A DNA stretch of 64,000 bases from DASXKD01 sp963762735 (GCA_963762735.1 CAVXMG010000032.1:186001-250000); one strand, 5' to 3'. Shown: positions 8,505-17,146, numbered from the stretch's first letter. The notes: generated from the sequence alone by a model not told the origin. Translations and numbers: made by a program.

Positions 8505-9128
8505 ATGTTCACCGGAATCGTGGAAGAACTCGGCGAGGTCGTGTCCGTCGAGCATCTCGACGGTACGGCCCGGATCACCGTACGGGGACCGCAGGTCACT
8601 TCCGACGCGCGGCCCGGCGACTCCATCGCCGTCAACGGCACCTGCCTCACCGTCACCGGCCTGTCCCGCGGCGACTTCACCGCCGACGTGATGGCCGAGA
8701 CGCTGCGCCGTACCGGGCTCGGCGGCCTGGCCCCGGGCTCGCCGGTCAACCTGGAGCGCTCGCTGCGCGTCGGCGACCGGCTCGGCGGGCACCTGGTCCA
8801 GGGCCACGTGGACGGCGTGGGCACGGTCACCTCCCGGGTCACTGGCGAGCGCTGGGACGTGGTCAGGATCGCCGTGCCGCCCGGCCTGGCCCGCTACCTG
8901 GTGGAGAAGGGCTCGGTCGCGGTGGACGGCGTCAGCCTCACCGTGTCCGCCCTCGGCGGCAGTACGGAAGAGCCGGCCTGGTTCGAGGTCAGCCTGATCC
9001 CGGCCACGCTTGCGGCGACCACCCTCGGCCGCCTGCAGCCGGGCGCCAGCGTCAACCTGGAAGCCGACGTGATCGGCAAGTACGTGGAACGGATGCTGCC
9101 CGGCCAGCCAGCGGCGGTGCGGTCATGA
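8505..9128 (+). CDS. ribE: riboflavin synthase, alpha subunit
   Basis: This enzyme dismutates two 6,7-dimethyl-8-ribityllumazine molecules into riboflavin and its pyrimidine precursor. It has two lumazine-binding repeats. The first starts at MFTGIVEELGEV with NGTCLTVT. The second starts near residue 98 at LVQGHVDGVG with VDGVSLTVS. Length is 207 residues, close to the usual 200-220. GGAGG lies upstream of ATG 8505. The stop overlaps the ribBA start (ATGA at 9125-9128), so the two are translationally coupled. It is the first gene behind the FMN riboswitch. ribD, often first in such operons, is not here. Confidence 0.95.
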   Translation: MFTGIVEELGEVVSVEHLDGTARITVRGPQVTSDARPGDSIAVNGTCLTVTGLSRGDFTADVMAETLRRTGLGGLAPGSPVNLERSLRVGDRLGGHLVQGHVDGVGTVTSRVTGERWDVVRIAVPPGLARYLVEKGSVAVDGVSLTVSALGGSTEEPAWFEVSLIPATLAATTLGRLQPGASVNLEADVIGKYVERMLPGQPAAVRS

Positions 9129-10414
9129 CCGCGGCGCAGGCCCGGGGCACCGTCGCCCTCGACAGCGTCGAGCGGGCCATCGCCGACATCGCGGCGGGCC
9201 GCGCGGTCGTGGTGGTGGACGACGCGAACCGGGAGAACGAGGGGGACATCGTCTTCGCGGCCAGCAAGGCCACGACGGAGCTGATGGCGTTCACGATCAG
9301 GTATGCCCGCGGGCTGATCTGCGCGCCCATGCTGGGCGCGGACCTGGACCGGCTGCAGGTGCCGCCGATGACCAGTGACAACCAGGAGCACATGGGCACC
9401 GCGTTCACGATCAGCGTGGACGCCCGCGACGGCATCACGACCGGCATCTCCGCGGCGGACCGGGCAAGGACCGTGCGGGTGCTCGTCGACTCCGCGACCG
9501 AGCCTTACGAGATCGTCCGTCCCGGCCACATCTTCCCGCTGCGGTACGCCGAGGGCGGGGTGCTCCGCCGCGCCGGGCACACCGAGGCCGCAGTGGACCT
9601 GGCCAGGCTGGCCGGGCTCACCCCGGCCGGCGTGGTGGCCGAGATCTTCAACGACGACGGCACCATGGCCAGGCTGCCCGAACTGCGCGCATTCGCCGAC
9701 CAGCACGGCCTGGCGATGATCACTATCGCCCAGCTCATCGAGTACCGGCGGCACTCCGAGCGGCAGGTCAGCCGGGTCGTGGAGACCCGGCTGCCCAACG
9801 CGCACGGTGAATGGCGGGCGCTGGGCTACCTGGACTCGGTCGACGGCACCGAGCACATCGCGCTGGTGCACGGGGACCTGGGTGACGGGCAGGACGTGCT
9901 GGCCCGGGTGCATTCCGAATGCCTGACCGGGGACGTGCTCGGGTCGCGGCGCTGCGACTGCGGCGCGCAACTGGAGGCCGCGATGGCGGCCGTCGCCGCG
10001 GAGGGCCGCGGCATCGTCTGCTACCTGCGCGGCCACGAAGGCCGTGGCATCGGCCTGCTCAGCAAGCTGCGCGCCTACCAGTTGCAGGACGGCGGGGCGG
10101 ACACGGTGGACGCCAACCTGGAACTCGGCCTGCCCGCGGACGCCAGGGACTACTCCGTCGGCGCGCAGATGCTCGCCGACGCCGGAGCCCGCTCGGTGCG
10201 GCTGCTCACCAACAACCCGGCGAAGGTGGCCGGGCTGGCGGCCTGCGGGATCGAGGTGCGCAGCATGGTCCCGCTGCCGGTCACCCTGACCCCGGAGAAC
10301 CTGCGCTACCTCACCGCCAAACGGGATCGCCTGGGCCACCGGATCGACGGGCTGCCCGAGCCGAACGGCGGTGGCCACGCCGGCCACGTGAGCGGCCTCG
10401 CGGAAGCGCGGTGA
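9125..10414 (+). CDS. ribBA: bifunctional 3,4-dihydroxy-2-butanone-4-phosphate synthase / GTP cyclohydrolase II
   Basis: This 429-residue fusion makes both riboflavin building blocks. Residues 1 to about 205 are RibB, with the acidic loop DDANRENEGD at 32-41 and GHIFPLRYAEGGVLRRAGHT. Residues from about 210 are RibA, with the zinc ligands in HSECLTGDVLGSRRCDCG and the substrate loop YLRGHEGRGIGL. Both active sites look intact, so both reactions are expected. The start ATG 9125 overlaps the ribE stop, and the 3' end overlaps the GTG of ribH at 10411. Expression should follow the upstream FMN riboswitch. Confidence 0.95.
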   Translation: MTAAQARGTVALDSVERAIADIAAGRAVVVVDDANRENEGDIVFAASKATTELMAFTIRYARGLICAPMLGADLDRLQVPPMTSDNQEHMGTAFTISVDARDGITTGISAADRARTVRVLVDSATEPYEIVRPGHIFPLRYAEGGVLRRAGHTEAAVDLARLAGLTPAGVVAEIFNDDGTMARLPELRAFADQHGLAMITIAQLIEYRRHSERQVSRVVETRLPNAHGEWRALGYLDSVDGTEHIALVHGDLGDGQDVLARVHSECLTGDVLGSRRCDCGAQLEAAMAAVAAEGRGIVCYLRGHEGRGIGLLSKLRAYQLQDGGADTVDANLELGLPADARDYSVGAQMLADAGARSVRLLTNNPAKVAGLAACGIEVRSMVPLPVTLTPENLRYLTAKRDRLGHRIDGLPEPNGGGHAGHVSGLAEAR

Positions 10415-10893
10415 GCGGAGAGGGGCGGCCCTCGGCCGGCGGCACGGTGGACGCGGCCGGGCTGAGCCTGGCCATCGCGGCGACCCGCTGGCACGCGGAG
10501 ATCACCGACAGCCTGGTGCGCCGTGCCTGCGCCGCGGCGCAGGCCTGCGGCGTCGCCGAGCCGCTTGTGGTGCGGGTAGCCGGTGCGGTGGAACTGCCTG
10601 TGGTCGCGGCGGAACTCGCCGCCGGGCACGACGCCGTGGCCTGTCTTGGCGCGGTGATCCGCGGCGGGACCCCGCACTTCGAGTACGTCTGTGACGCCGT
10701 GACGGCCGGGCTCACCCGGGTCGCCCTTGACGCGCGAACCCCGGTGGGCAACGGGGTGCTGACCTGTGACACCCTGGAGCAGGCCCGTGACAGGAGCGGG
10801 CTGGACGGCAGCCATGAGGACAAGGGCTGGGAGGCGGTCGTGGCGGCACTCGACACCGCGCTGGTGCTGCGCTCGCTGCGCGAAACCCCGTGA
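10411..10893 (+). CDS. ribH: 6,7-dimethyl-8-ribityllumazine synthase
   Basis: RibH condenses the RibA/RibD and RibB products to lumazine. It has 160 residues from GTG 10411, which overlaps the ribBA stop as GTGA. Motifs are AATRWHAEITDSLVRRA near the N-terminus (substrate-binding Trp), CLGAVIRGGTPHFEYV with the catalytic His, and PVGNGVLTCDTLEQARDRSG. The usual GAVIRGDT has Gly in place of Asp here, a minor change. It ends the riboswitch-controlled riboflavin string. hisG starts only 12 bases later. The hisE gene found at this junction in many actinobacteria is not present. Confidence 0.95.
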   Translation: MSGEGRPSAGGTVDAAGLSLAIAATRWHAEITDSLVRRACAAAQACGVAEPLVVRVAGAVELPVVAAELAAGHDAVACLGAVIRGGTPHFEYVCDAVTAGLTRVALDARTPVGNGVLTCDTLEQARDRSGLDGSHEDKGWEAVVAALDTALVLRSLRETP

Positions 10894-10905
10894 AAGGCAG
10901 GCTCG

Positions 10906-11781
10906 TTGCTATCCCTCGTCCTGCCCAAGGGCTCGCTTGAGCGGGCCACCCTCGATCTTTTCGACGCCGCGGACCTGACCGTCCGCCGGTCGTCAGACCG
11001 CGACTACCACGCGTCTATTGACGACCCACGCGTTGACCGGGTGCGCTTCCTGCGGCCGCAGGAGATCCCGTCCTATCTCGAGCGCGGGCTGTTCGACCTG
11101 GGCATCACCGGCCGGGACTGGATCACGGAGACCGGCGCCGACCTGGTCTCGCTCGGCGAGCTGAAGTACTCCAAGGTCACCGCCAACCCGGTGCGGGTGG
11201 TGCTTGCCGTGCCCGACGCCGCGCCCTGGCGGTCGGTCGCCGACCTCCCCGAGGGCATCCGGATCTCCACCGAGCTTCCGGCGCTGACCAGCAGGTACCT
11301 GGAGGCGCACGGGATCAAGGCCATGATCGTGCCCTCCTACGGGGCCACCGAGGCCAAGGTCCCCGACATCGTGGACGCGATCGTGGACCTCACCGAGACC
11401 GGGTCCTCGCTGCGCCGCAACGGCCTGCGCATCCTGGACACCCTGCTCACCAGCTACACCGAGCTGGTGGCCAGCGTCGCCGCCTACGGTGACGCGGACA
11501 AGCGCGCCGCGATGGAGGACATCGCGCTGCTGCTGCGCGGGGCCATCCAGGCGCGGGGCAACGTGCTGCTCAAGCTGAACGTGCCCGCGGCCGAACTGGC
11601 CGCAGTGACGGCGATGCTGCCGGCACTGTCCTCGCCGACCATCACCACGCTGGCGCGCGGCGACATGAACGCGGTGGAGACCGTGGTGCCCAAGCACAGC
11701 GTGAACACGCTGATCCCGGCGCTGAAGGCGGCCGGGGCGCGGGACATCCTGGAGATCCCGATCTCCAAGATCGTCGAGTAA
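10906..11781 (+). CDS. hisG: ATP phosphoribosyltransferase, long form
   Basis: HisG catalyses the first step of histidine synthesis, joining ATP and PRPP. TTG 10906, with AAAGGCAGG just upstream, gives 291 residues. The N-terminus LSLVLPKGSLERATLDLF, the DLGITGRDWI segment, and the PRPP loop DAIVDLTETGSSLRRNGLR are diagnostic. The last 75 or so residues form the ACT-like regulatory domain of the long form (ARGDMNAVETVVPKHSVNTL), so feedback inhibition by histidine without HisZ is expected. It is very close behind ribH and may be transcribed from the same promoter. Confidence 0.95.
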   Translation: MLSLVLPKGSLERATLDLFDAADLTVRRSSDRDYHASIDDPRVDRVRFLRPQEIPSYLERGLFDLGITGRDWITETGADLVSLGELKYSKVTANPVRVVLAVPDAAPWRSVADLPEGIRISTELPALTSRYLEAHGIKAMIVPSYGATEAKVPDIVDAIVDLTETGSSLRRNGLRILDTLLTSYTELVASVAAYGDADKRAAMEDIALLLRGAIQARGNVLLKLNVPAAELAAVTAMLPALSSPTITTLARGDMNAVETVVPKHSVNTLIPALKAAGARDILEIPISKIVE

Positions 11782-11902
11782 AGGTGCCCTGTGGGCCGGC
11801 GTCCGTGCGACGTACTGTTGTGACAGGTGCCGGGCTCCCGGCATATCCGCTGGCCGGAACCTGTTAGCACCAGCAGGCGAAGTTTCGTGGAGGGATGCGG
11901 GC

Positions 11903-13003
11903 GTGCGCGACATCCTGGGCCAGATCGAGAAGTGGTGGGACGCCGGGGAGACGTTCGGCGTGGCCACGGTGGTGCGCACATTCCACAGCGCGCCCCGGGA
12001 GCCAGGCGCCGCGCTGGCCGTGTCGGCGGGCGGGGAAGTCATCGGCAGCGTGTCCGGCGGGTGCGTCGAGGGCGCGGTGTATGAGCTCGCCCAGCAGGTG
12101 CTGCAGACCGGGGAGCCGGTGCTGCAGCGCTACGGCGTCAGCGACGACACCGCGCTGGCGGTGGGCCTCACCTGCGGCGGCATCATCGACATCTTCGTCG
12201 AGCCGGTCAGCAAGGAGCGCTATCCGCAGCTCGGCGAGGTGGCCGCCGCGATCACGGCAGGCCGGCCGGTCGCCGTGGCCACCGTGATCGCCGGCCCCGG
12301 GCAGGCCGGGGTGCGGCGGGTGATCTCCGGGGACTCCGAGGACGGGACGCTGGCCGCCGGGGACCGGCTCGACCAGGCCGTGGATGACGACGCGCGCGGG
12401 ATGCTCGCTCAGGGGCTCACCGCCGTGCGCCACTACGGCGAGCACGGCGAGCGCCGCCTGGACGAGCTGTCGGTGTTCGTCCAGTCGTTCGCGCCCCCGC
12501 CGCGGATGCTCGTCTTCGGGGCCATCGACTTCGCGGCCGCTGTCGCGCGGGCCGGGAAGTTCCTCGGCTACCACGTCACCGTGTGCGACGCCCGGCCGGT
12601 GTTCGCGACCCGCGCCAGGTTCCCCGACGCCGACGAGGTCGTCGTGCAGTGGCCGCACCGGTACCTGGCCGGCACGCAGGTGGACGAGCGGACGGTGATC
12701 TGCGTCCTCACTCACGACCCCAAGTTCGACGTGCCGGTGCTGGAGGTCGCGCTGCGCACCCCGGCCGGTTACATCGGGGCCATGGGCAGCAGGCGGACCC
12801 ACGAGGACCGGCTCGCCCGGCTGCGTGAGGCCGGGCTCGGCGAGGCGGAACTGGCCCGGCTCCGGTCCCCGATCGGGCTGGACCTCGGCGCCCGGACCCC
12901 GGAGGAGACCGCGGTCTCGGTGGCCGCCGAGCTGATCCAGCTCCGCTGGGGCGGTTCCGGCCGCCCGCTCACCGACACCGCCGGGCGGATACACCACAGC
13001 TGA
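11903..13003 (+). CDS. XdhC/CoxI family protein (molybdo-enzyme maturation)
   Basis: XdhC/CoxI proteins help insert or sulfurate the molybdenum cofactor of xanthine dehydrogenase or CO dehydrogenase. The N-terminal XdhC domain shows GSVSGGCVEGAVYE and GLTCGGIIDIFVEP. The C-terminal Rossmann-like domain shows PPRMLVFGAIDFAAAVARA, then CVLTHDPKFDVPVL and GYIGAMGSRRTHEDRL. GTG 11903 has GGAGGG at good spacing and gives 366 residues. A MocA-like nucleotidyltransferase follows, a usual partner. No molybdenum hydroxylase subunit genes lie in the window, so the client enzyme must be encoded elsewhere if it exists. Confidence 0.9.
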   Translation: MRDILGQIEKWWDAGETFGVATVVRTFHSAPREPGAALAVSAGGEVIGSVSGGCVEGAVYELAQQVLQTGEPVLQRYGVSDDTALAVGLTCGGIIDIFVEPVSKERYPQLGEVAAAITAGRPVAVATVIAGPGQAGVRRVISGDSEDGTLAAGDRLDQAVDDDARGMLAQGLTAVRHYGEHGERRLDELSVFVQSFAPPPRMLVFGAIDFAAAVARAGKFLGYHVTVCDARPVFATRARFPDADEVVVQWPHRYLAGTQVDERTVICVLTHDPKFDVPVLEVALRTPAGYIGAMGSRRTHEDRLARLREAGLGEAELARLRSPIGLDLGARTPEETAVSVAAELIQLRWGGSGRPLTDTAGRIHHS

Positions 13004-13016
13004 CCCCGGGATTCCA

Positions 13017-13112
13017 GGAGACTCTACCTAAGCCACCAGGGCAAAGGCCACGCGACGGAGTCGCGAGGCCTTTAGGCCAGCGGGGGTCCGGGGGTCGCCC
13101 CCCCGGGCTAGC
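13017..13112. repeat. palindromic intergenic repeat, copy 2 (inverted orientation)
   Basis: Read on the minus strand this is the same element as at 4650 and 33653: GCTAGCCCGGGGGGGCGACC, then CCCGGACCCCCGCTGGCC, then a dyad around CTCGCGACTCCGTCGCG. It lies between the stop of the xdhC-like gene and the start of the mocA-like gene and can form two stable hairpins. Confidence 0.7.
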
Positions 13113-13134
13113 ACTGGCCGTAGGCTGGCGGACC

Positions 13135-13734
13135 GTGGCCAGTGAGGTGGCGGGCGTGCTGCTCGCGGCGGGTGAGGGGAAACGGCTGGGCACCCCCAAG
13201 GCACTGGTCGAACTCGGCGGCCGCCGGCTCGTCGACCGGGGCACCGACATGCTTCGCGAGGGCGGCACCGCCCCGGTGCTCGTGGTGACCGGCGCGGTGC
13301 CCGTCACCGTTCCTGGCGTCACGCTCGTGCCGAACCCGGACTGGCGCACTGGCATGGGTTCCTCGCTGGCGGCCGGGCTGCGTGCCCTGCCCGCCGACTG
13401 CGCCGCGGTGGTGATCGCCCTGGTGGACCAGCCGCTGATCGGACCGGATGTGGTCCGGCGGCTGCTGGCCGCCTACCGGGCCGGGGCGGAACTGGCGGTG
13501 GCCGCCTACGACGGCCGGGCCCGCAACCCGGTACTGCTGGCCCGCGGGCACTGGGCCGGGGTGCTCGCGGCGGCCGAGGGCGACGCCGGGGCACGGCCCT
13601 ACCTGCGCGCCCATCCGGGCCTGGTGACGCTGGTCGAGTGCGGGGACATCGGCCGCCCCGACGACGTGGACACACCGGAGGACCTGGCCAGGGTCGGTGC
13701 CCTGCTGGCCGGCCCCGCCGGGTCCCCGGGCTAG
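13135..13734 (+). CDS. MocA-like nucleotidyltransferase (MobA-like NTP transferase fold)
   Basis: A 199-residue protein of the molybdenum cofactor cytidylyl/guanylyltransferase superfamily. The N-terminal nucleotide-binding loop is LLAAGEGKRLGTPKALVELG. The metal-binding region is IALVDQPLIGPDVVRRL, and NPDWRTGMGSSLAAGL matches MocA-type proteins. Next to XdhC the likely job is converting Mo-molybdopterin into its CMP form for xanthine- or CO-dehydrogenase-type enzymes. That role is inferred from context. The GTG start lies 22 bp after the palindromic repeat. It ends exactly where the convergent epimerase gene ends. Confidence 0.85.
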   Translation: MASEVAGVLLAAGEGKRLGTPKALVELGGRRLVDRGTDMLREGGTAPVLVVTGAVPVTVPGVTLVPNPDWRTGMGSSLAAGLRALPADCAAVVIALVDQPLIGPDVVRRLLAAYRAGAELAVAAYDGRARNPVLLARGHWAGVLAAAEGDAGARPYLRAHPGLVTLVECGDIGRPDDVDTPEDLARVGALLAGPAGSPG

Positions 13735-14679
13735 CTAGCCCGCCGCGCCGGTGGCCTGGATCCCCCAGCGGTGCGTGACGGTCTGGCCAGGTTCCAGGAT
13801 TAGCAGGTCGGTGCCGGTGACGAACGCGTTCGGCGGGCACGTCATGGGCTCGATGGCCACCGCGCGGCGGCGTCGCTCCGGGCCGAGCGTGTCCCCGGTG
13901 AAGACCTGCAGCCATCCGTAGCCCGGGCCGGCCCACAGCGCGGCCCCGGCCCCGTCGCTGGTCAGCCGCGCCCAGGCCAGGCCGGCCTCGTCGCGCTCCA
14001 GCCCGGTGAAGGCGTGATCCAGCGTCACCGTCCCGATCTGCCGGGCGGCGCGGAAGTCGAACGGCGTCCCGGCCACGTCGCTGGGCGGGCCTGACGGGAT
14101 GCCGCGGCCGTCCGCGGGCAGCCACTGGCTGACCGGGAGGGTGAGCTCGCATCCATCCACCGTCGGCGCCCCGGCGGTCAGGTACGGGTGCGAGCCGGTG
14201 CCGTACGGGGCCGGCCGGGTGCCCGCGTTGTGCGCGGTCACGCTCACCATCAGGCCGGCCTCGCCACTGAGCTGGTATTCCACCGTCAGATCCAGGCGGA
14301 ACGGGTAGCCGGTGTGGCCGAGCAGGGCCTGGTGCAGCACGACCGCGTGAGGGTCGTGCCTGGCCAGCGACCACGCCGACCACCGGGTCAGGCCGTGAAT
14401 GGCGTTCCCGGCGGCGGGCTCGCTCAGGTCCAGCTGGTATTCGGTGCCCGCCATCGGGTAACGGCCACCGTCGATGCGGTTCGGCCAGGGCAGCAGCAGC
14501 TGGCCGGCCCCGCCGGGGGGAAGCTCGTCGGCGTGGTAGCTGACGATCAGTGGCCGGTCACGATGCCGCAGCTCACGCAGCCCGGCACCTAGTTCGGTGA
14601 CAACGGCCAGGTAGTCGCCCTCGGCGATCTCGTACTGTGCTCCGGTGAGTGGACTGGCGGCAGGCGTCATGACAGACAT
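13735..14679 (-). CDS. aldose 1-epimerase family protein (galactose mutarotase-like)
   Basis: Mutarotases interconvert alpha and beta anomers of aldoses. The fold markers are LLPWPNRIDGGRYPM (sugar-binding Asn-Arg), NAIHGLTRWSAW, GTGSHPYLTAG with the catalytic His, and the catalytic Glu in VAIEPMTCPPNAF. From ATG 14679 (MSVMTPAAS) it has 314 residues. An in-frame ATG at 14775 exists, but the extra 32 residues look non-homologous. It is convergent with the mocA-like gene without any gap. The precise sugar is not predictable. Confidence 0.87.
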   Translation of the reverse strand: MSVMTPAASPLTGAQYEIAEGDYLAVVTELGAGLRELRHRDRPLIVSYHADELPPGGAGQLLLPWPNRIDGGRYPMAGTEYQLDLSEPAAGNAIHGLTRWSAWSLARHDPHAVVLHQALLGHTGYPFRLDLTVEYQLSGEAGLMVSVTAHNAGTRPAPYGTGSHPYLTAGAPTVDGCELTLPVSQWLPADGRGIPSGPPSDVAGTPFDFRAARQIGTVTLDHAFTGLERDEAGLAWARLTSDGAGAALWAGPGYGWLQVFTGDTLGPERRRRAVAIEPMTCPPNAFVTGTDLLILEPGQTVTHRWGIQATGAAG

Positions 14680-14723
14680 TGTCGCTGTCGGAGCGGGGTT
14701 TTTCGCCTGGATGGCACAGTGCC

Positions 14724-14764
14724 GGCGGGGCTGCTTGGGGAGCGGGGGGACCGTCAGCCCCGCC
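14724..14764. other. inverted repeat upstream of the epimerase gene
   Basis: GGCGGGGCTG at 14724-14733 and CAGCCCCGCC at 14755-14764 are perfect complements separated by 21 bases. It lies in the 205-bp gap between the two minus-strand genes. It could be a terminator of the upstream unknown operon or a regulatory site of the epimerase. No T-tract supports either reading. Confidence 0.35.
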
Positions 14765-14884
14765 GACAATTGCACGATAGCCGTACTGGGGAGGAATGCG
14801 CGCCAAGTTCATCAACGACGCTGGTGAAGGGGCTGCCGCGAACGGCCGCGCGGGCTAGCTTTGGGCGGGGTGGCGGGGTCAGGG

Positions 14885-15742
14885 CTAGCTCAGGTCGTGC
14901 CGGGCACCTGCGGGGGCAACCGCGGGCAGCAGGGCACCGTTACGGACGGCCTCGGCGGCGAGGACGCCGAACAGGTAGAAGTAGGCGGCCTCCTCGTCGG
15001 GGAACAACCGGGCCTCGTGCCGGGCGCCATCCATCGCCATGAAGACCTCGAATCCGCTGGGGCCCGCCAGCAGGCACAACGCGCCCTCGGTCTCGGTTTC
15101 CAGCGCGTACGCCGTCCGCGGGACGGCTGCCAGGTCGGCCAGTTCGCAGAAGATGTCCCTGGTCTGGACCCGCTGGCGCCGGGCGGCCCGGCCGCCTCCG
15201 TCAGGGATGGGGTCGTGCCGGGGAGCGGGGGCGGCCGGCGCGGGTGGCAGCAACGGGTCCGGGCCCAGGTCCGGGGCCGGGCCCAGGTTCAGGTCCGGGC
15301 CCGGGTGATACGGGTAGCTCGACTGCGTCGCGGCCGGGCCGACCGGCGGGGCCAGCCGGAGCGGCTTTTCGATCCGCTCCTCGATGAGCCCGGTGACCTC
15401 GTCGCGGGGGGTGAGCAGCTCGAACACGCCCCGGTCCACCTGCCAGTACCCCAGGCTGGCCGCCAGGCCGGCGTCTGCGCCCAGGTAGGCGATGTGCAGC
15501 CGGTCACCCAGGTCGTCCAGGACCAGGCAGGGCTCGTTGCGGAACGTGCCCACCGGCCGGGACTCCCAGAGCGCGTCGACCTCGGCGCGGATCACCCGCT
15601 TGCGCCAGTGCCCGGTGGCCGGCTCGAAGCCGAGTTCCTCCGGCGGCGGGCAGGCCGCGAACAGCACCACGTCGGACCCGGACGGGCCCACCCCCGCCTC
15701 ATACGGCACGCCACGGTAGGTTGCCATCAGCCGGTATCTCAT
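14885..15742 (-). CDS. protein of unknown function, 285 aa (second gene of a two-gene operon)
   Basis: I do not recognise this family. The N-terminal 130 residues look globular (YRLMATYRGVPYEAGVGPSG, then EPCLVLDDLGDRLHIAYLG and LGYWQVDRGVFELLTPRDEV). Residues 140-190 are a Pro/Gly/Ala linker with repeated PDLGP-type units. The C-terminal 90 residues form a second globular part (TRDIFCELADLAAVPRTAYA ... GFEVFMAMDGARHEARLF). No signal peptide or membrane segment is seen. It begins four bases after the stop of the 146-residue upstream gene, so the two are surely cotranscribed. Confidence 0.7.
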   Translation of the reverse strand: MRYRLMATYRGVPYEAGVGPSGSDVVLFAACPPPEELGFEPATGHWRKRVIRAEVDALWESRPVGTFRNEPCLVLDDLGDRLHIAYLGADAGLAASLGYWQVDRGVFELLTPRDEVTGLIEERIEKPLRLAPPVGPAATQSSYPYHPGPDLNLGPAPDLGPDPLLPPAPAAPAPRHDPIPDGGGRAARRQRVQTRDIFCELADLAAVPRTAYALETETEGALCLLAGPSGFEVFMAMDGARHEARLFPDEEAAYFYLFGVLAAEAVRNGALLPAVAPAGARHDLS

Positions 15743-15745
15743 GTC

Positions 15746-16186
15746 TCAGGCCTCCCTCAGCGGTGACAGCCACACCTGTCCGTCGTACCGGCCGATGAAC
15801 TCCTCGGCACCGAACGTGACCCGGCTCATCTCGGCCCCGACGGGGATGGGCACGGGCAGCGTGAAGAACTCGGGAATGGCGCTGACCGGGCTCCCGGACA
15901 AGGCACGGGGCCCGGTCACCAGCGAGGCCGACATGTCCTGCGCGATCCAGCGCAGCACGAACAGCTCGGCCATGTCGGCGGAGAACTCAGATCCCTCATA
16001 GCCCAGGGCCAGGGCCTGGTAGTAGTCGGCCGGTGTGTGGAACGTGCAGTCACTGACCCGGTACACATAGCCGGCTATCACCGAGCGTTGCCCGGTCAGG
16101 TAAGGCTCGACGAGGCGCGGGGGAATGACCTTCACCATGGGGGTGCCAGGTTCGATGGATCTCGTCGGCAGCTCAGCCTGAATCAC
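15746..16186 (-). CDS. protein of unknown function, 146 aa (first gene of a two-gene operon)
   Basis: The GTG at 16186 is chosen because GAGGA lies just upstream and residues before it look non-coding. The open frame itself extends to 16387. Conserved-looking segments are VKVIPPRLVEPYLTGQRSV, GYVYRVSDCTFHTPADYYQA and EEFIGRYDGQVWLSPL. The YRVSD start with later acidic FGAEEF is loosely reminiscent of ADP-ribosyltransferase-like folds, but this is a weak visual impression only. It is divergent from the sseB-like gene and tightly coupled to the 285-residue gene. Confidence 0.6.
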   Translation of the reverse strand: MIQAELPTRSIEPGTPMVKVIPPRLVEPYLTGQRSVIAGYVYRVSDCTFHTPADYYQALALGYEGSEFSADMAELFVLRWIAQDMSASLVTGPRALSGSPVSAIPEFFTLPVPIPVGAEMSRVTFGAEEFIGRYDGQVWLSPLREA

Positions 16187-16326
16187 ACGGTCCTCTGGGG
16201 CGGTGGATTGACCTGCGATGCAGTTCCAAAGACTCTCATATGCGAATTTACGCCTCAACCTGCTTGGCCGTAGCTGTATCGAGAGCGAGGAAGTAGCAGG
16301 TATGCCGGGGCGGCTAGGGTGAAGCC

Positions 16327-17112
16327 GTGGCTGGGCGAACGCTTGCCGGACCGCGTTTTCCCGATGACGACGGCTCGGCCGGGCCAAATGTGACGGCGGC
16401 GCTGGCCGCCTATGCCGCGGGCCAGGCCAGCGAGCACGCGGTGCTGGCGGCGCTTGACTCCGCCCGCCTGATGGTTCCCGTGGTGGCCCTGCTCGCCGCG
16501 GAGGACGCCCCGGGGCCGGACGGGCTGCGCCGGGAGAAGTCCAGCGAGATGGCCCTCCCTACGGTGATCGGCAGTGACGGCCGGGCCGCCCTGCCCGCGT
16601 TCACCAGTGCGGCCTCGCTGGCCCGGTGGCGGCCCGAGGCCCGGCCGGTGCCGGTGCCCGCGGCCCAGGTCTGGCAGTCCGGGGCCAAGGACGCGAGCGC
16701 GGTGGTCATCGACATCGCCGGGCCGGTGCCGTTCGCCGTGGACGGGGCCCGGCTGGCCGCGCTGGCGCAGGGCAGGCCGGCCCCGCTGCCGCACGAGGAC
16801 AAGGACGTGATGGCGCTGGCCCACGAGGCGCTGGCGGCCGAGCCTGTCATCGCCGGGTACCGGCTGCAGCCGGGTACGGACGGGACCGACCTGACGCTGC
16901 TGCTCGTTCCGGTGCCGGGCCACGGCCCGGAGGAGGTGCGGGACGCCGCGCAGCGAGCGGGCCAGCGGCTGATGGGCGGTGCAGGTGACCGGCTGCGGCG
17001 CGGGATCCAGATCGCGGTCGCCGAGCTGACGGCCGGCCAGGAAGCCGCCGGCCCCGAGGCAGCCGGCCGGGAAGGCAGCGCGGCCGGAGGCGGAGCGGAC
17101 GCCGCGGTGTGA
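16327..17112 (+). CDS. SseB-family protein
   Basis: The pattern LAALDSARLMVPVVALLAAE, then REKSSEMALPTVIGSDGRAA and LPAFTSAASLARWRP, is the SseB N-terminal domain. Length is 261 residues from GTG 16327. The C-terminal third (DLTLLLVPVPGHGPEEVRD) resembles the second SseB domain, and the last 30 residues are Ala/Gly/Glu-rich. SseB-like proteins are common next to aroC or infC in actinobacteria, but their role is not established. aroC follows 35 bp later and may be cotranscribed. Confidence 0.83.
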   Translation: MAGRTLAGPRFPDDDGSAGPNVTAALAAYAAGQASEHAVLAALDSARLMVPVVALLAAEDAPGPDGLRREKSSEMALPTVIGSDGRAALPAFTSAASLARWRPEARPVPVPAAQVWQSGAKDASAVVIDIAGPVPFAVDGARLAALAQGRPAPLPHEDKDVMALAHEALAAEPVIAGYRLQPGTDGTDLTLLLVPVPGHGPEEVRDAAQRAGQRLMGGAGDRLRRGIQIAVAELTAGQEAAGPEAAGREGSAAGGGADAAV

Positions 17113-17146
17113 TCGCGCCCGGCCGCTTCGTGGGAGGATCGGGATC

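Noticed and set aside
14796..14858. A 20-codon frame (MRAKFINDAGEG...) after GGGGAGG.
   Set aside because: The ribosome-like site touches the ATG and nothing supports translation. It is too short to judge.
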